A stretch of 50,107 nucleotides of DNA, taken from NCBI GenBank assembly GCA_002862465.1, contig PKDD01000097.1, positions 1 to 50,107 of the forward strand, given 5' to 3'. Below the pieces are notes generated by a model. That model was not told where the DNA came from, searched no databases, and saw only the letters and a list, made by a program, of their open reading frames with translations. This DNA comes from Haliea sp. Lineage in GTDB: Bacteria; Pseudomonadota; Gammaproteobacteria; Pseudomonadales; Halieaceae. The translations under genes and the position numbers were made by a program. Shown here in pieces: positions 27,519 to 37,188 of this stretch (the first letter of the stretch is position 1; the number at the start of each line of letters is the position of its first letter).

Positions 27519-28793
27519 TTAAAAATTTTCCCGGTGCTGCACATGGCGCCGACGAACCGCCAGTTGATTCGCACGCTCTTGCGGCGACACCGTTGGCTCA
27601 TCGACAGGCAAACTCGCTCGCAAGTCAGACAACTTGACCAAAGTCGCTGTGGGATGCTGCGCCTCAGGAATCTCGGCAGTTTCCAGCCCGTCATAACGCA
27701 TCAAAATCACACCGCGTGAAAACCCTTCCGTATCGAGCCAGTTAGGCACGCCAGGGTCTTTGGCAGACACAACAAAATGGTAGGCGCCATCCGAACTTAA
27801 GTAAGCCTGATCGGCAGTCAGAGAGGTTTGACGGTTGGCATAGTCGAGAGACTCCCACCAATGATGTCCCAGCTGAATACCTTGATATTTAGCACTGGTG
27901 GGCCAAGACGTTAGAATCAAGGCTTCGTCGTCTTCAAGCTCGTAATGTCCTCCTGACATCAGGCGACCAGCCAGCCCTCCCTCCGAGCCCGTGTCGCGCG
28001 GCGCAAGGAGTGAATTGGCCGGCACCAGTCCGGCGATCCGCGTGCGACTGAGTTCGGGCCACAGACGCACCTCTTCGGCGAAAAAGTTAGTCGCCGCTGT
28101 TAAACGATCGGCCATTATTTTGGCTGAAAATCGAGGGTAGTCAGGGCGCCCATTGTCAATACGATCAATATGCACTTCGCCGGGACGTTCTGCCTCCCAA
28201 TCAGAATGAATCTGGCGCACCAATAAGCGCTGAAGACCAGGTTGTGCGCGCAGCCAGTTGCCCTCTCTGGGCTCACCGCCAATCCACAGTTCAAAAGTAC
28301 CGTCGGCGGCAAACTCTAGATCGTCTGTGGACAAAGTATCAACCATCGGCGCCATCGAATCGAGTCCGTAAACAGCAAAATCTAACCGCCGAGTAGTCCC
28401 GCGCGTTCCCCAAACCCGATAAACACCGACACCATCAAACAACGCAATGCGATAACGCTGATCCGAATTATCCATCCCCAGCTTATTGAAATGATTAAGT
28501 GAAACAAACAGTGGGAAATCAGGCTCAGCCAGCGCCCGTGACTCGAGACTGTTGATCAGAGCCCGCACAATATGCCGGTAAGCCTCAGCCTGCTCTTCCT
28601 CGCTCCCAAACCAAGTGTGCTCACGCACAAAAACACCGGCCTCAAGGACCGCGTTGGCAAGCTGATCGAGACTCTGTTCGAGTTGACCTGATGCGACTAC
28701 TGGCTCGCTAGTCACCTTGCGTAGTTGAAACCCCGCAAGACTTGCGGCACCAACCACAAGACCAAAAGTGAATATAATTATCTTACTAATCAT
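27519..28793 (-). CDS. DUF1214 domain protein, membrane-anchored or exported
   Basis: A 424-residue protein with an N-terminal hydrophobic segment (about 3-22) that is either a signal anchor or an uncleaved signal. The C-terminal third carries the family pattern of DUF1254/DUF1214-type proteins: YHFVVSAKDPGVPNWLDTEG and later VILMRYDGLE. The middle has LWIGGEPREGNWLRAQPG. These proteins are widespread next to lipid or aromatic degradation genes and have no firmly assigned reaction. The start ATG is preceded by GGAAGAGG within a few bases. It converges on corA; upstream lies the SDR gene on the same strand with about 135 bases between. Confidence 0.82.
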   Translation of the reverse strand: MISKIIIFTFGLVVGAASLAGFQLRKVTSEPVVASGQLEQSLDQLANAVLEAGVFVREHTWFGSEEEQAEAYRHIVRALINSLESRALAEPDFPLFVSLNHFNKLGMDNSDQRYRIALFDGVGVYRVWGTRGTTRRLDFAVYGLDSMAPMVDTLSTDDLEFAADGTFELWIGGEPREGNWLRAQPGLQRLLVRQIHSDWEAERPGEVHIDRIDNGRPDYPRFSAKIMADRLTAATNFFAEEVRLWPELSRTRIAGLVPANSLLAPRDTGSEGGLAGRLMSGGHYELEDDEALILTSWPTSAKYQGIQLGHHWWESLDYANRQTSLTADQAYLSSDGAYHFVVSAKDPGVPNWLDTEGFSRGVILMRYDGLETAEIPEAQHPTATLVKLSDLRASLPVDEPTVSPQERANQLAVRRRHVQHRENF

Positions 28794-28929
28794 AGGCCTC
28801 TTCCACTATCTGTGAGCCAGAAAACCGTCACCAAAATAATAGAGAGGTGCCCCCATTAAGATGAAAAACTTAAACTAGTCTACCTCTATTTTGGCAGGAA
28901 TACTCATTGCTACTTGTGCGGCCCCCTCT

Positions 28930-29682
28930 TCAACCCGCAGTCTGCGCGCCATCGATAGGCACGACGGAACCACTCATATAGCGTGCCTCATCGGATGCAA
29001 TAAAAACAACTAGTGCTGCAATTTCACTGGGTTCCGCAAAGCCATAAAATGACATCAGCTTGTCAATTAGCCTTGGAGTGGCGTCTTTAGGAAAGTTTGC
29101 CGCAGTCGCCAGTGGCGTATTGACAGCTCCGGGACAAACTGCGTTCACCCGAATACTACGTTCAGCAAGTTCCATAGATAGCGACTTAGTTAGCATCGCT
29201 ACGCCCGCTTTAGTAACGCCGTAGGGTGAAGAATATGCCTGACCTGTGAGCGCTGCAGTAGATGCCATATTCACGATATTACCGCACGTTTTAGTGAGTT
29301 CTGGAACCGCCGCCTGACACAGGAAAAACACCGACGTCAAGTTGACCTGTAAGATCTGCTGCCAAGCTTCAGGGGTAATATCCTCGATACGTCCGGTTAG
29401 CAGCATACCCGCGATATTGCATAAAATGTCGAGCTGACCAAAAGTTTCAACTGTTTCAAGCACGGCAGCATGACAAATCTCCGGCAAACTTATATCCGAC
29501 ACCATTAGGTACACACGGGAACTATCCGGCATCTGTGCTGCGGTATCGTCCAACCCTTTCGCATTAATATCCACGAGAACTACACTGGCGCCCTCAGCAT
29601 AAAAACGCTGCGCACAGGCCCTTCCGATACCCGAGCCTGCCCCTGTGATCAACACTACCTTACCCTCAAATCGCGCAGTCAT
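28930..29682 (-). CDS. Short-chain dehydrogenase/reductase
   Basis: A 250-residue classical SDR. The cofactor motif is TGAGSGIG (13-20) with Asp38 for NAD preference. NIAG (89-92) stands in place of the usual NNAG. The catalytic Ser141, Tyr154 and Lys158 (YGVTK) are present, and the C-terminal ARYMSGSVVPIDGAQ is normal. The ATG at 29680-29682 has AAGGAG eight bases upstream; the frame open to 29835 lacks one. It follows the rhodopsin gene on the same strand but is cut off from it by a strong terminator, so it has its own transcript. Substrate unknown. Confidence 0.93.
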   Translation of the reverse strand: MTARFEGKVVLITGAGSGIGRACAQRFYAEGASVVLVDINAKGLDDTAAQMPDSSRVYLMVSDISLPEICHAAVLETVETFGQLDILCNIAGMLLTGRIEDITPEAWQQILQVNLTSVFFLCQAAVPELTKTCGNIVNMASTAALTGQAYSSPYGVTKAGVAMLTKSLSMELAERSIRVNAVCPGAVNTPLATAANFPKDATPRLIDKLMSFYGFAEPSEIAALVVFIASDEARYMSGSVVPIDGAQTAG

Positions 29683-29904
29683 TGCAAGACTCCTTTTACT
29701 AGCTTTCACTCGTCGGCAGCATGTGAGGTCTAGCGCCGTATCGCCAAACGGTCTGATATGTGTCGCATGTTCTAGTATATATTCAATCGACCAGACGGCG
29801 TCATAGGCCTCTTCAGGACATTTCCGCCGCAACATGCATCAGTAAATCAATTTAGCTGACAGCCTCTTGTTATCATTCAGTACGCAACGGACAAAAAAGA
29901 GCAC

Positions 29905-29934
29905 AAAAAAAAGGGCCGGCACTGCCGACCCTTT
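29905..29934 (-). terminator. Strong Rho-independent terminator after proteorhodopsin
   Basis: On the minus strand an 11-base stem, AAAGGGTCGGC/GCCGGCCCTTT with one G-T wobble and a three-base loop, is followed by a long T run. It begins 17 bases after the rhodopsin stop codon. This is the best terminator in the window. Confidence 0.9.
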
Positions 29935-29950
29935 CTACTATCCTAAAGCC

Positions 29951-30643
29951 CTATTGTTCAGAATCGGCTACTGCTGCCGCCCAAATAACTAGGCCAAAAG
30001 CGATTTTGTTCCACAGATCGGCGACGTTGTAAATAATATTCAACGCGTCTGGATCTGCTGAACCCATCATATAACCCATAAAGTATCCAATAGGATAAAT
30101 CGCCCAACCTATGGTCACCAGGAGAGCCATCGCTTTGTAGGCTTTTTGCACATTAACGTTGCCGCTGCCAGCGTTGATCTTGCTCGCTTGACCAAAAAAG
30201 ATCTCCCACATAATGAAGACCCAAGCCGCCATTGCGATCCAGAACGCTAATGTCACATCCATTGCGCCAGCTTCGCCAGCAAAGCCGAAACCTAACATAA
30301 CGAGAGAACCGATCAGCAAACGCCAAAACACACCTGCAGGAGTTTTAGTGATCGCAGACAAAATCAAGTAGAACTCGATAATCAGCAGTGGCACGGTTAA
30401 CAGCCAGTCAATGTATCGATACACAGTAGGAGTTTCTCCTGTCCCCACCCAAACATCGCGCATATAAAAATAATGTACTGCTGCGATAAGCGTAACGAGG
30501 CCAGAAACCGTAAGAGAGGTTTTCCACTTGGCTGAAACTCGATCACGCTCAAGAAAGAAAAAGGCTGTCGCGGCGACTAGTGCCATCGAAATAAGCCAAA
30601 AGGAAATACCAACCGCATCGTTGGCCTGTAAATTCTCAGTCAT
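29951..30643 (-). CDS. Proteorhodopsin, green-absorbing proton pump type
   Basis: A 230-residue seven-helix rhodopsin in the inner membrane. RYIDWLLTVPLLIIEFYLIL contains the proton-acceptor Asp79, Thr83 and proton-donor Glu90, which correspond to D97/T101/E108 of the SAR86 protein (DTE motif). Leu87 sits at the tuning position 105, predicting green absorption. His57 (VHYFYMR) matches the His75 that couples to the acceptor. The retinal Schiff-base lysine is Lys213 in DLWNKIAFGLVIW. The ATG at 30641-30643 has AGGTGG eight bases upstream; a GTG four codons earlier overlaps it. Unlike many relatives it has no obvious cleaved signal peptide. It is a single-gene transcript ending at a strong terminator. 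It pumps protons outward in light, aiding the proton motive force. Confidence 0.97.
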   Translation of the reverse strand: MTENLQANDAVGISFWLISMALVAATAFFFLERDRVSAKWKTSLTVSGLVTLIAAVHYFYMRDVWVGTGETPTVYRYIDWLLTVPLLIIEFYLILSAITKTPAGVFWRLLIGSLVMLGFGFAGEAGAMDVTLAFWIAMAAWVFIMWEIFFGQASKINAGSGNVNVQKAYKAMALLVTIGWAIYPIGYFMGYMMGSADPDALNIIYNVADLWNKIAFGLVIWAAAVADSEQ

Positions 30644-31013
30644 AATTATGTCCACCTGTAAGTAAATGTGTGTTCTTTTATTTTTTTATCGTTCTAATCC
30701 ATTGTTATTGCTTTTAACTTTCAGTGATAGATTACACTCCTTTGATCTGATGTAACAGTCCCCTACGGCAGATTTTTAACTAAGATGTCCGCACAAAAAC
30801 CCCAATAAAAGTAAGACTAAACCATTAATCAAGCCACTAAAAAACGTTATTTGACCTAAACTGAAACATTAACCTACGACTGGAAGTTAATCTCACTTGC
30901 CTGGCATTAATCAGAAACGCACCCAAGAAGGGCCAAGTTATGGCTGGCTCACAATCAGTACCCACCGCGCCGCACAGTGAACAGGGGCCACTCTCCAACT
31001 CAATCCATCTCGT
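30644..31013. other. AT-rich upstream region of proteorhodopsin
   Basis: About 370 bases between the epimerase-like gene end and the rhodopsin start. It is markedly AT-rich for the first 130 bases upstream of the rhodopsin. It holds a candidate promoter, listed separately, and no gene. Confidence 0.5.
30731..30758 (-). promoter_or_regulatory. Candidate promoter of proteorhodopsin
   Basis: On the minus strand TGTAAT (30731-30736), which matches five of six bases of the -10 consensus, lies 16 bases after CTGTTA (30753-30758), which matches three of six bases of the -35. The leader would be about 80 bases. Position is sensible, but the -35 is weak. Confidence 0.3.
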
Positions 31014-31916
31014 TCAAACTGAGTAAATGGCTACCACCTGCTTGATCAGTGCGCCAATTTGTTGGCGTGGGTAGCCCAACTGCTCCGACGCCTCCGCCTC
31101 ATAGCGGACAGTGGCTCCTGCACCTGCAAACATAATGACCGATGGGAGTAAGGGATGCTCATCTTCCCTCACCTGCAATTCTTGTGGGTTACCCGCGGCG
31201 GCAAACCATAGCTCCAAATAATGTTTCCAACTGATATTTTCATCGCCCAACAAATAAGCTTTGCCAGATTCTCCGTTCTTCAGCGCAGCAAGTGTCGCGA
31301 CGGAGATGGAATGCGCACTGATATGATTTGTGCCACCAGGTGGGGCAAACACCGGCAGGTCAGCAAGCTGCCCTTTAGCGTAGGCGACCAGAGCCTCAAT
31401 ATGTGGAACATCGAAACCGTCGATGTGTCCTAGGACCCAAGGCGCATTTAAGCTACACACGTTAAACGTCGCGCTGCTCAATGCACGCACCGCAGCGTCG
31501 GTATTGTGCCGCGAAGTGACATAGGGACAAATGCCAATACGCTCGGGAGCAACCTGCGGATAAAAGGTACCGATGTAAACCACACGCGATACACCTGCAT
31601 TCCGAGCAGCAGCAAAAAATCTTGGCACTGCAACGTCATTCACCTGACGATAGAAAGCCGTAGGCGTAACGCTGCCATCCACCGGTAAAACGCGGATGTC
31701 GGCTGCAGCCGCAAACACTAGCCCGTCAAACCCGCTTAGTTGCTCGTCGTCAAAACTATCGTTGACATAATCGCCCTGTATATAGGGCAGCGCCGCTAGG
31801 CAAGGCACGGTAGAAGGTTTACGCGACATAATAGTTACACTGTGTCCTTGCGATGTTAAGTACAGCGCAATATCACCACCAATCAAACCTGTGCCGCCGA
31901 CAACTAGTACCTTCAT
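31014..31916 (-). CDS. NAD(P)-dependent epimerase/dehydratase-like (extended/atypical SDR)
   Basis: A 300-residue Rossmann protein. GGTGLIGGD at 7-15 is the glycine-rich motif of extended SDRs and NmrA-like proteins. VFAAAADIRVLP near 68-79, VVYIGTFYP near 110-118 and PYVTSRHNTDAAVR near 130-143 take the place of the usual Ser and YxxxK triad (Tyr and Lys are not cleanly visible). It is therefore probably a divergent member that may bind NAD(P) without classic epimerase chemistry. A GTGAGA site lies shortly before the ATG. It is upstream of the rhodopsin on the same strand with about 370 bases between, so probably not co-transcribed. Confidence 0.82.
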   Translation of the reverse strand: MKVLVVGGTGLIGGDIALYLTSQGHSVTIMSRKPSTVPCLAALPYIQGDYVNDSFDDEQLSGFDGLVFAAAADIRVLPVDGSVTPTAFYRQVNDVAVPRFFAAARNAGVSRVVYIGTFYPQVAPERIGICPYVTSRHNTDAAVRALSSATFNVCSLNAPWVLGHIDGFDVPHIEALVAYAKGQLADLPVFAPPGGTNHISAHSISVATLAALKNGESGKAYLLGDENISWKHYLELWFAAAGNPQELQVREDEHPLLPSVIMFAGAGATVRYEAEASEQLGYPRQQIGALIKQVVAIYSV

Positions 31917-32357
31917 ATTTTTCTCACTGCTGTTTCATGGATTAGGGCATTTTTGGGGGCTTAAGCCTAGGGTAGTCAATCCGCTCGCATACTGTTGGTT
32001 GAGAAGGCTAAAAAACGAAAGCGCACCGCAGCGCCGATGCGAGCAAACAACACCTTCCATTAACGCCCCGACCACGCGATTGTACGCCACAAGCTGATAA
32101 ACTAACATCTATCCTCGAACGCCGTGAGCGAAAACAACGCCTGCGCTTACTCACCATGTCAGATTGGACTTTCTGCTGATGTCAATTTCACGCTGGATGA
32201 CCTCCTCGCTGTGAGACCCCCACCCGATGCAAGTCAAATCAGCGCTCTGTGGAAAATGATTGCAGTGACCAATCATGTTAGGCAGTGTTTTCGATCATCT
32301 CGAGGCACAAGCTGAGGATATCTGACGTCAGTCGTCACCGGTTCAATTCGAATCAGA
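31917..32357. other. Intergenic stretch with possible decayed coding remnant
   Basis: About 440 bases between two leftward genes, read best on the plus strand. A stretch from 32124 to about 32275 reads protein-like (NFTLDDLLAVRPPP, ALWKMIAVTNH). One frame further it ends in MLGSVFDHLEAQAEDI and a stop at about 32325. No ribosome binding site is seen, and I do not recognise the family. It may be a broken regulator or chance. Confidence 0.25.
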
Positions 32358-34523
32358 TTACAGCCTGTCCCGCGTTTCCACGTAAGCACAAATTGACACA
32401 GGAATCGCGCTTTGCCGAGCCTGACCCGTGATGGGATCAAAATGTGTCTCATCAGAAACGAGACGATTAGTAGATGAGCCCTGCTGTCTTACGTTCGTGG
32501 CATCGCTATTAGTGTCACCAAAGGCGTGAGCCATCGAAACAACCCCCGACTTTAAGTCATTACTAGCCTTAGCCACACCAATGATCGTTCCAGCTGAAGA
32601 TGAAATTTCCACCAGCGTTTCCGACTCTATTCCCATATCGTGCAAATCACCGGGATGCATATAGACATAGTTGGTCGTGCCTTTTGTTTGCAGTTGCTGC
32701 AGATTGTGACCTGTCGAGTTAAAAAACTGTTTTATTCTTCGTGAAATCAATAAGTGGCTGTAAGCTACTTCCGTCGCAACCAGGCCACTTTCAGTTAACA
32801 CTTCATTAGCGACCACATGTAATTCAATCCGCACATCTTCGGGGAGAACTCTGAAGCGGTTTTCATTAGTCGGACTCTTAGCTGCAACCACTCCCCGCGC
32901 CTCAGGATAGATCTTCCCGCCCGCGGTTGCAGTCTCCGACTTGACCCTAGAGAGTGAAATTCGCGAGCCTTGTGTCACTAGCTCGGTGATCTCATACTTC
33001 GATGGACAATGATCCATTGGGACAGCTTGGCCGTGAATTGATAAGGCTAAACCAAGCCGCTCGGCAATCTGCCAAAAAAACTCCCACTCTTCGAGTGTGT
33101 CGCCCTGTGGTGCGACGACGGCCTCAGTATAATGTGCATAGGGTTCTTCAAAATACATTTCGCCGAGCAAAGTAGCGTCCTCTCTCTCTAAAGCTACCTT
33201 GGGACCTAAAATATAGTGTGCTCTGCGCGAGGTCGCAGACAACCACGGGTCGATGGCAACCAACAGGGGTAAATCCTCTAATGCTCGGCCGATTTTCTCC
33301 TGATTAGGAAATGCAATCATAGGGTTACCTCCTACGCAAAATAAGGCACGAATCTGCCCTTCGCCGGGTGTTAAGATTTCATCGGCCATGATATTACACG
33401 GCATCTCATCCCCGATCTGCGTCAGTCCTCTAAACCGAGACTTCACAAATCCCTCGCCCCAGGCTTGAGGAGGAAAAACGACTTGTGCTTTGGCTTGGCG
33501 CCCCACACTTAGCGGCGGTGCCGCGGCAGGCACCTCACCCTCACGGTAATAACGTCCGCAAATAGCATTAATCACCATTACCAAATGCTCGGTAAGTGAT
33601 CCGCGTGGCGACATCTCTGGACCGGTTCCCGTGGATGCAGCGCCACGAGGGCCCGCAGCAAACATTCGTGCTGCAGCCACTATTTCCTCTACAGGCACAT
33701 CAGCACGCCGACTGACATAGTCAGGCGTGAAAGGCTCTAACATTTCCCGCAACCCTGTCAAATCATCAATAAATTCATCACAAAATTGGTGATCGTGAAG
33801 CTTCTCGTCAATGATGATTCTAATCATACCGCTTAACAAGGTAGTATCCTCTCCCGGTCTGACCTGCAGATGCAGTGTCGCCCTACTGGCTACCTCTGTC
33901 TTACGTGGATCAATGACTAACAACTGAAGACCATTATCTAGAGCATCTTGAAGGCGTCGAACTGGGTTGTATGGCGGCAACCCGCCGGGGGGTGCGTACT
34001 GAGAGAGTAGCGCATTGTTGCCGATAAACATGACTACATCAGCATCTTTAAAAGCGTGAATGCCACCTGCCCACAGTCCAAAACGGCACAACATGAATGC
34101 CTTTGCAGGCTGATCCAAAGTCATTGGAGAGAATACTGATGGTGAATCGATCGCTCGATGGAAAGATTTAGACAGAGGCAGCGTCGGAAGATTAGACCAG
34201 GCCCAGCTACCGTTATAAGTCGCAATCGCACGTCCCCCATAATCATCAATCAAGCGCTGAGTTTTATCCGCAATTTCATCCAGTGCTTGCGTCATCGTAA
34301 TTTCAATAAATTTGCTACCAACCCGCTTTAGAGCTCCGCTTATGCGATCGGGGTGCCGCTGGATATTGATCAGCTCTCGGCCACGTAAGCAGGTATACCC
34401 CGCCGAAAGGGGATTACTAGTATCTCCGCGCAGTGCCACTGGCTTGCCACCTTCAACATCGATCTCCATGCCGCAACAGCTCAAACAAAATCGACAGAAT
34501 GTCTTTTTCGTAGTAATTGTCAT
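32358..34523 (-). CDS. Molybdopterin-dependent oxidoreductase, large catalytic subunit type
   Basis: A 721-residue member of the DMSO reductase/formate dehydrogenase-like family. An N-terminal 4Fe-4S site (Cys10, Cys13, Cys17, Cys45) is followed by the molybdopterin bis-guanine-dinucleotide domains: DVVMFIGNNALL near 165, LLVIDPRKTEVA near 205, and RALFCVGGNPMIAFPN near 415. A C-terminal cap domain contains THYVYMHPGDLHDMGI-like sequence. The length fits soluble, cytoplasmic members. No iron-sulfur or membrane partner subunit is encoded next to it, nor any Mo-cofactor gene. The ATG at 34521-34523 is chosen because GAGACC sits just before it; an ATG five codons earlier is the alternative. The substrate cannot be told. 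Confidence 0.9.
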   Translation of the reverse strand: MTITTKKTFCRFCLSCCGMEIDVEGGKPVALRGDTSNPLSAGYTCLRGRELINIQRHPDRISGALKRVGSKFIEITMTQALDEIADKTQRLIDDYGGRAIATYNGSWAWSNLPTLPLSKSFHRAIDSPSVFSPMTLDQPAKAFMLCRFGLWAGGIHAFKDADVVMFIGNNALLSQYAPPGGLPPYNPVRRLQDALDNGLQLLVIDPRKTEVASRATLHLQVRPGEDTTLLSGMIRIIIDEKLHDHQFCDEFIDDLTGLREMLEPFTPDYVSRRADVPVEEIVAAARMFAAGPRGAASTGTGPEMSPRGSLTEHLVMVINAICGRYYREGEVPAAAPPLSVGRQAKAQVVFPPQAWGEGFVKSRFRGLTQIGDEMPCNIMADEILTPGEGQIRALFCVGGNPMIAFPNQEKIGRALEDLPLLVAIDPWLSATSRRAHYILGPKVALEREDATLLGEMYFEEPYAHYTEAVVAPQGDTLEEWEFFWQIAERLGLALSIHGQAVPMDHCPSKYEITELVTQGSRISLSRVKSETATAGGKIYPEARGVVAAKSPTNENRFRVLPEDVRIELHVVANEVLTESGLVATEVAYSHLLISRRIKQFFNSTGHNLQQLQTKGTTNYVYMHPGDLHDMGIESETLVEISSSAGTIIGVAKASNDLKSGVVSMAHAFGDTNSDATNVRQQGSSTNRLVSDETHFDPITGQARQSAIPVSICAYVETRDRL

Positions 34524-34932
34524 ATAGGTCTCAAGCATCTATTGTTTTTATACATCTTGACGGTAGGATAACAAACGCAACCCACTCTTTCGACTGACCG
34601 AATCTTCGATACTGTTATCATATAAAAAGGTCAACATAAAAGGCTAGGCGAAAACACTCTGATGTGTGCTGACAATCTCAAAGATGAAGCCAAGCGGGTA
34701 AATTTTAATGATTTTAATTGGAAAAATGCGTTTTATCGGGATATCCATCTGCTATTTTTTAGGACGGCAATCATAATGGAACAGCGCATGGTTATTTATT
34801 GTTGTAACATCAAGTCCTCGTGGGTTTTAGAGCAAGTAACTGCAATGTTCGAAATAATAGGTAAAAATAGAAAGTGATGGCTCTGCGCTCCGTTTTGGGT
34901 GAGGAAACAATAATAACTGGGAATGTATATAT
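34524..34932. other. Divergent intergenic region upstream of the second TonB receptor
   Basis: About 410 bases. A promoter-like pair, CTGACC (34594-34599) and TATCAT (34616-34621) with a 16-base spacer, points toward the receptor but would leave a leader of about 300 bases. A 71-codon frame at 34662-34877 has no clear ribosome binding site and an unprotein-like composition, so I do not call it. Confidence 0.4.
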
Positions 34933-37188
34933 ATGTTAAAGAAAACCGCATTGGCGTCTGGCCTGGCATTTTTTTGTATCGGAGTCGCTACGCCATTTAT
35001 TACTTATGCCAACGACAAAACACCAGCACTTACGCTTGAAGAAGTGATTGTTACTGCACGAAAGCGAGCAGAGTCAATGCAGCTGGTGCCTGTCGCGGTG
35101 AGCGCAATAACCACTGTAGAGTTAGCGCAGTCTAGCATTCGAGACTTGCAGGACATTCAGGGGTTCGTTCCTAACTTACTCATTGATAGAGTGCCGGGGC
35201 TGCAATCAGGAGCCGCAATAGCTATCCGGGGGGTTAGCTACCAGGAGATTGATAAAAGCCTTGATCCGGGTATTGGCGTGTTACTGGACGGCGTTTATCT
35301 AGGTACGAACTCCGGACAAATCTTGGAAAACTTTGACCTCGAGCGCATCGAAGTTTTACGTGGCCCTCAGGGCACGCTCTTTGGGAAAAACACCATAGGT
35401 GGAGCGCTTAGCATTATCCGCACTGCGCCCACCAAAGAATTTGGAGGTAAATTTCAAGGCACACTTGGGGAGCACGGTCGGCAGGATATTCGTGCTCTTT
35501 TAAACTTGCCACTGACTGATAAAGGCGGTTTAAAGGTTTTTTCTTCCAAACTTGAAAGCGATGGCTATATCAGGAATACAACCTACAATGAAGACCAAGG
35601 CGGCCAGAATCTAGTAAACTACGGCGCAACTATCGCTTACCAGTTCACTGACGAATTCGATGTTCTATTCACGGCCGAGCGCACAAGGGATAAGTCTCAA
35701 GTAGGCGCCTGGGCAGACTTCAATAAATTTGAACTCACTGTGCCTCAAGATGCCGCATGCCTATTGACCGGACCTAGTTTTGACGGCTGCTTCCTATTTG
35801 ATACTGGTAGCGATGAGGACCACAGCTCTACCAATGCGCCTAACTCAGCAAATACGACGAACGACTTTTATAATCTCAAAATGAGCTATGACCTAAGTAA
35901 TTGGATGATTACGTCGATTACTGGCTATATTGATCGTGACGAGAGCTCTCGCCAAGAATATGATGCAAACAGTCTAGAGTTTCTGTACGTCAATGTTGAC
36001 GAGAGCTATTCACAGTTCAGTCAAGAACTGCGTACTACTGGCAATATCGGTGACGTGGTGATGACCGCTGGCCTTTACTACTGGCATTCTGAGTACGATG
36101 CAGCGCAGACCAGCTATGATTTGTGGAAGTATCTGCCAACAGGACCTTTCCCAACAAACAGCTTTGGTGGCACATGGCCTGTCGGCACCCGCGCAATAAT
36201 CAAACAGCGTGGAGAAAATACGTCCTACGCGGCGTTTGCCAGCGCAGACTGGTCGCTGACCGATAAGCTCACACTCAATCTGGCTGCGCGTTACACGTAT
36301 GACGAGAGAAGTCTGGAACCTTCCAGCTCTCAGTTTGAGTCAGAAGACGGCTCTCCGCTCGTTCCCGGCGGAGAGACTGTCAACGTCGACGCTGACTGGG
36401 ATCAAGTCTCGCCCCGTATCGGCGCACAATACGACTTTACAGACGATCTTATGGCCTATGTCTCGTACTCTGAAGGTTTCAAAGGTGGCGGATTTTTCGG
36501 GCGTATCACCTCTGTAGACAATGTTCGCCAGTATAATCCCGAGACAGTGGAGACATATGAGGCCGGTGTAAAAAGTGATTGGTGGAACCAACGCCTGCGT
36601 ATTAATGCAGCAGTATTCACCAGCGAATATAAAGACAAGCAAGAAGATATCATTGTCACAGACCCATCAGGCCTCGTAGACACAGTCGTCCTGAACGCTT
36701 CATCAGCGACTATGCAGGGCTTGGAGTTAGAGATGACCGCACTGTTGGCCGATGGCCTAACCCTCGTGGCGCAGGGTGGCTATCTTGATGCCGGTTACGA
36801 CAACTTTCAAATAGCCGGCATTCCAGGCGTGCCTGATGACGCCTCTAAACTTAAAATGCGCAACACACCTGAATTTACCTTTGGCGCAGGAGTACGGTAT
36901 GTGCACCCTGTGTTCGACGGCAGCGAAATGTCCTACAACATAAACTACGCATGGCGCGATAGCTATGTCACGATTTTCAATAACGATCCACTGGGAGACG
37001 TTGATGCAAACGGATTTTGGAATGCTAATGTCGACTTTCACTTGCGCGATATGTTGACGGTATCCGTATACGGCCGAAATATCGGCGATGAGCGTTATTA
37101 TCGAGCAGTACTCATTCCTCCGCTAGCATCGTTTGGGCAGTGGAACGAACCTCGTAACTATGGCGTTACCATCACGTACGCCTTTTAA
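34933..37188 (+). CDS. TonB-dependent outer-membrane receptor
   Basis: A complete 751-residue receptor. A signal peptide (about 1-26, ending ITYA) is followed by TonB box EEVIVTARKRAES. The plug domain (about 45-165) contains AIAIRGVSY, LDGVYLGT and the signature LRGPQGTLFGKNTIGGAL. A 22-strand-type barrel runs to the C-terminus, which ends in the expected aromatic residue (ITYAF). Motifs such as YVSYSEGFKGGGF and FLxxYKDKQEDI-type strands are normal for the family. Receptors of this type import bulky hydrophobic or glycan ligands in catabolic clusters. It is followed after about 130 bases by an SDR and acyl-CoA synthetase gene pair facing each other. The ligand is unknown. Confidence 0.96.
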   Translation: MLKKTALASGLAFFCIGVATPFITYANDKTPALTLEEVIVTARKRAESMQLVPVAVSAITTVELAQSSIRDLQDIQGFVPNLLIDRVPGLQSGAAIAIRGVSYQEIDKSLDPGIGVLLDGVYLGTNSGQILENFDLERIEVLRGPQGTLFGKNTIGGALSIIRTAPTKEFGGKFQGTLGEHGRQDIRALLNLPLTDKGGLKVFSSKLESDGYIRNTTYNEDQGGQNLVNYGATIAYQFTDEFDVLFTAERTRDKSQVGAWADFNKFELTVPQDAACLLTGPSFDGCFLFDTGSDEDHSSTNAPNSANTTNDFYNLKMSYDLSNWMITSITGYIDRDESSRQEYDANSLEFLYVNVDESYSQFSQELRTTGNIGDVVMTAGLYYWHSEYDAAQTSYDLWKYLPTGPFPTNSFGGTWPVGTRAIIKQRGENTSYAAFASADWSLTDKLTLNLAARYTYDERSLEPSSSQFESEDGSPLVPGGETVNVDADWDQVSPRIGAQYDFTDDLMAYVSYSEGFKGGGFFGRITSVDNVRQYNPETVETYEAGVKSDWWNQRLRINAAVFTSEYKDKQEDIIVTDPSGLVDTVVLNASSATMQGLELEMTALLADGLTLVAQGGYLDAGYDNFQIAGIPGVPDDASKLKMRNTPEFTFGAGVRYVHPVFDGSEMSYNINYAWRDSYVTIFNNDPLGDVDANGFWNANVDFHLRDMLTVSVYGRNIGDERYYRAVLIPPLASFGQWNEPRNYGVTITYAF

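Noticed and set aside
34662-34877. 71-codon open frame upstream of the second TonB receptor
   Set aside because: It has no clear ribosome binding site and an unprotein-like composition with no recognisable motif; treated as leader sequence.
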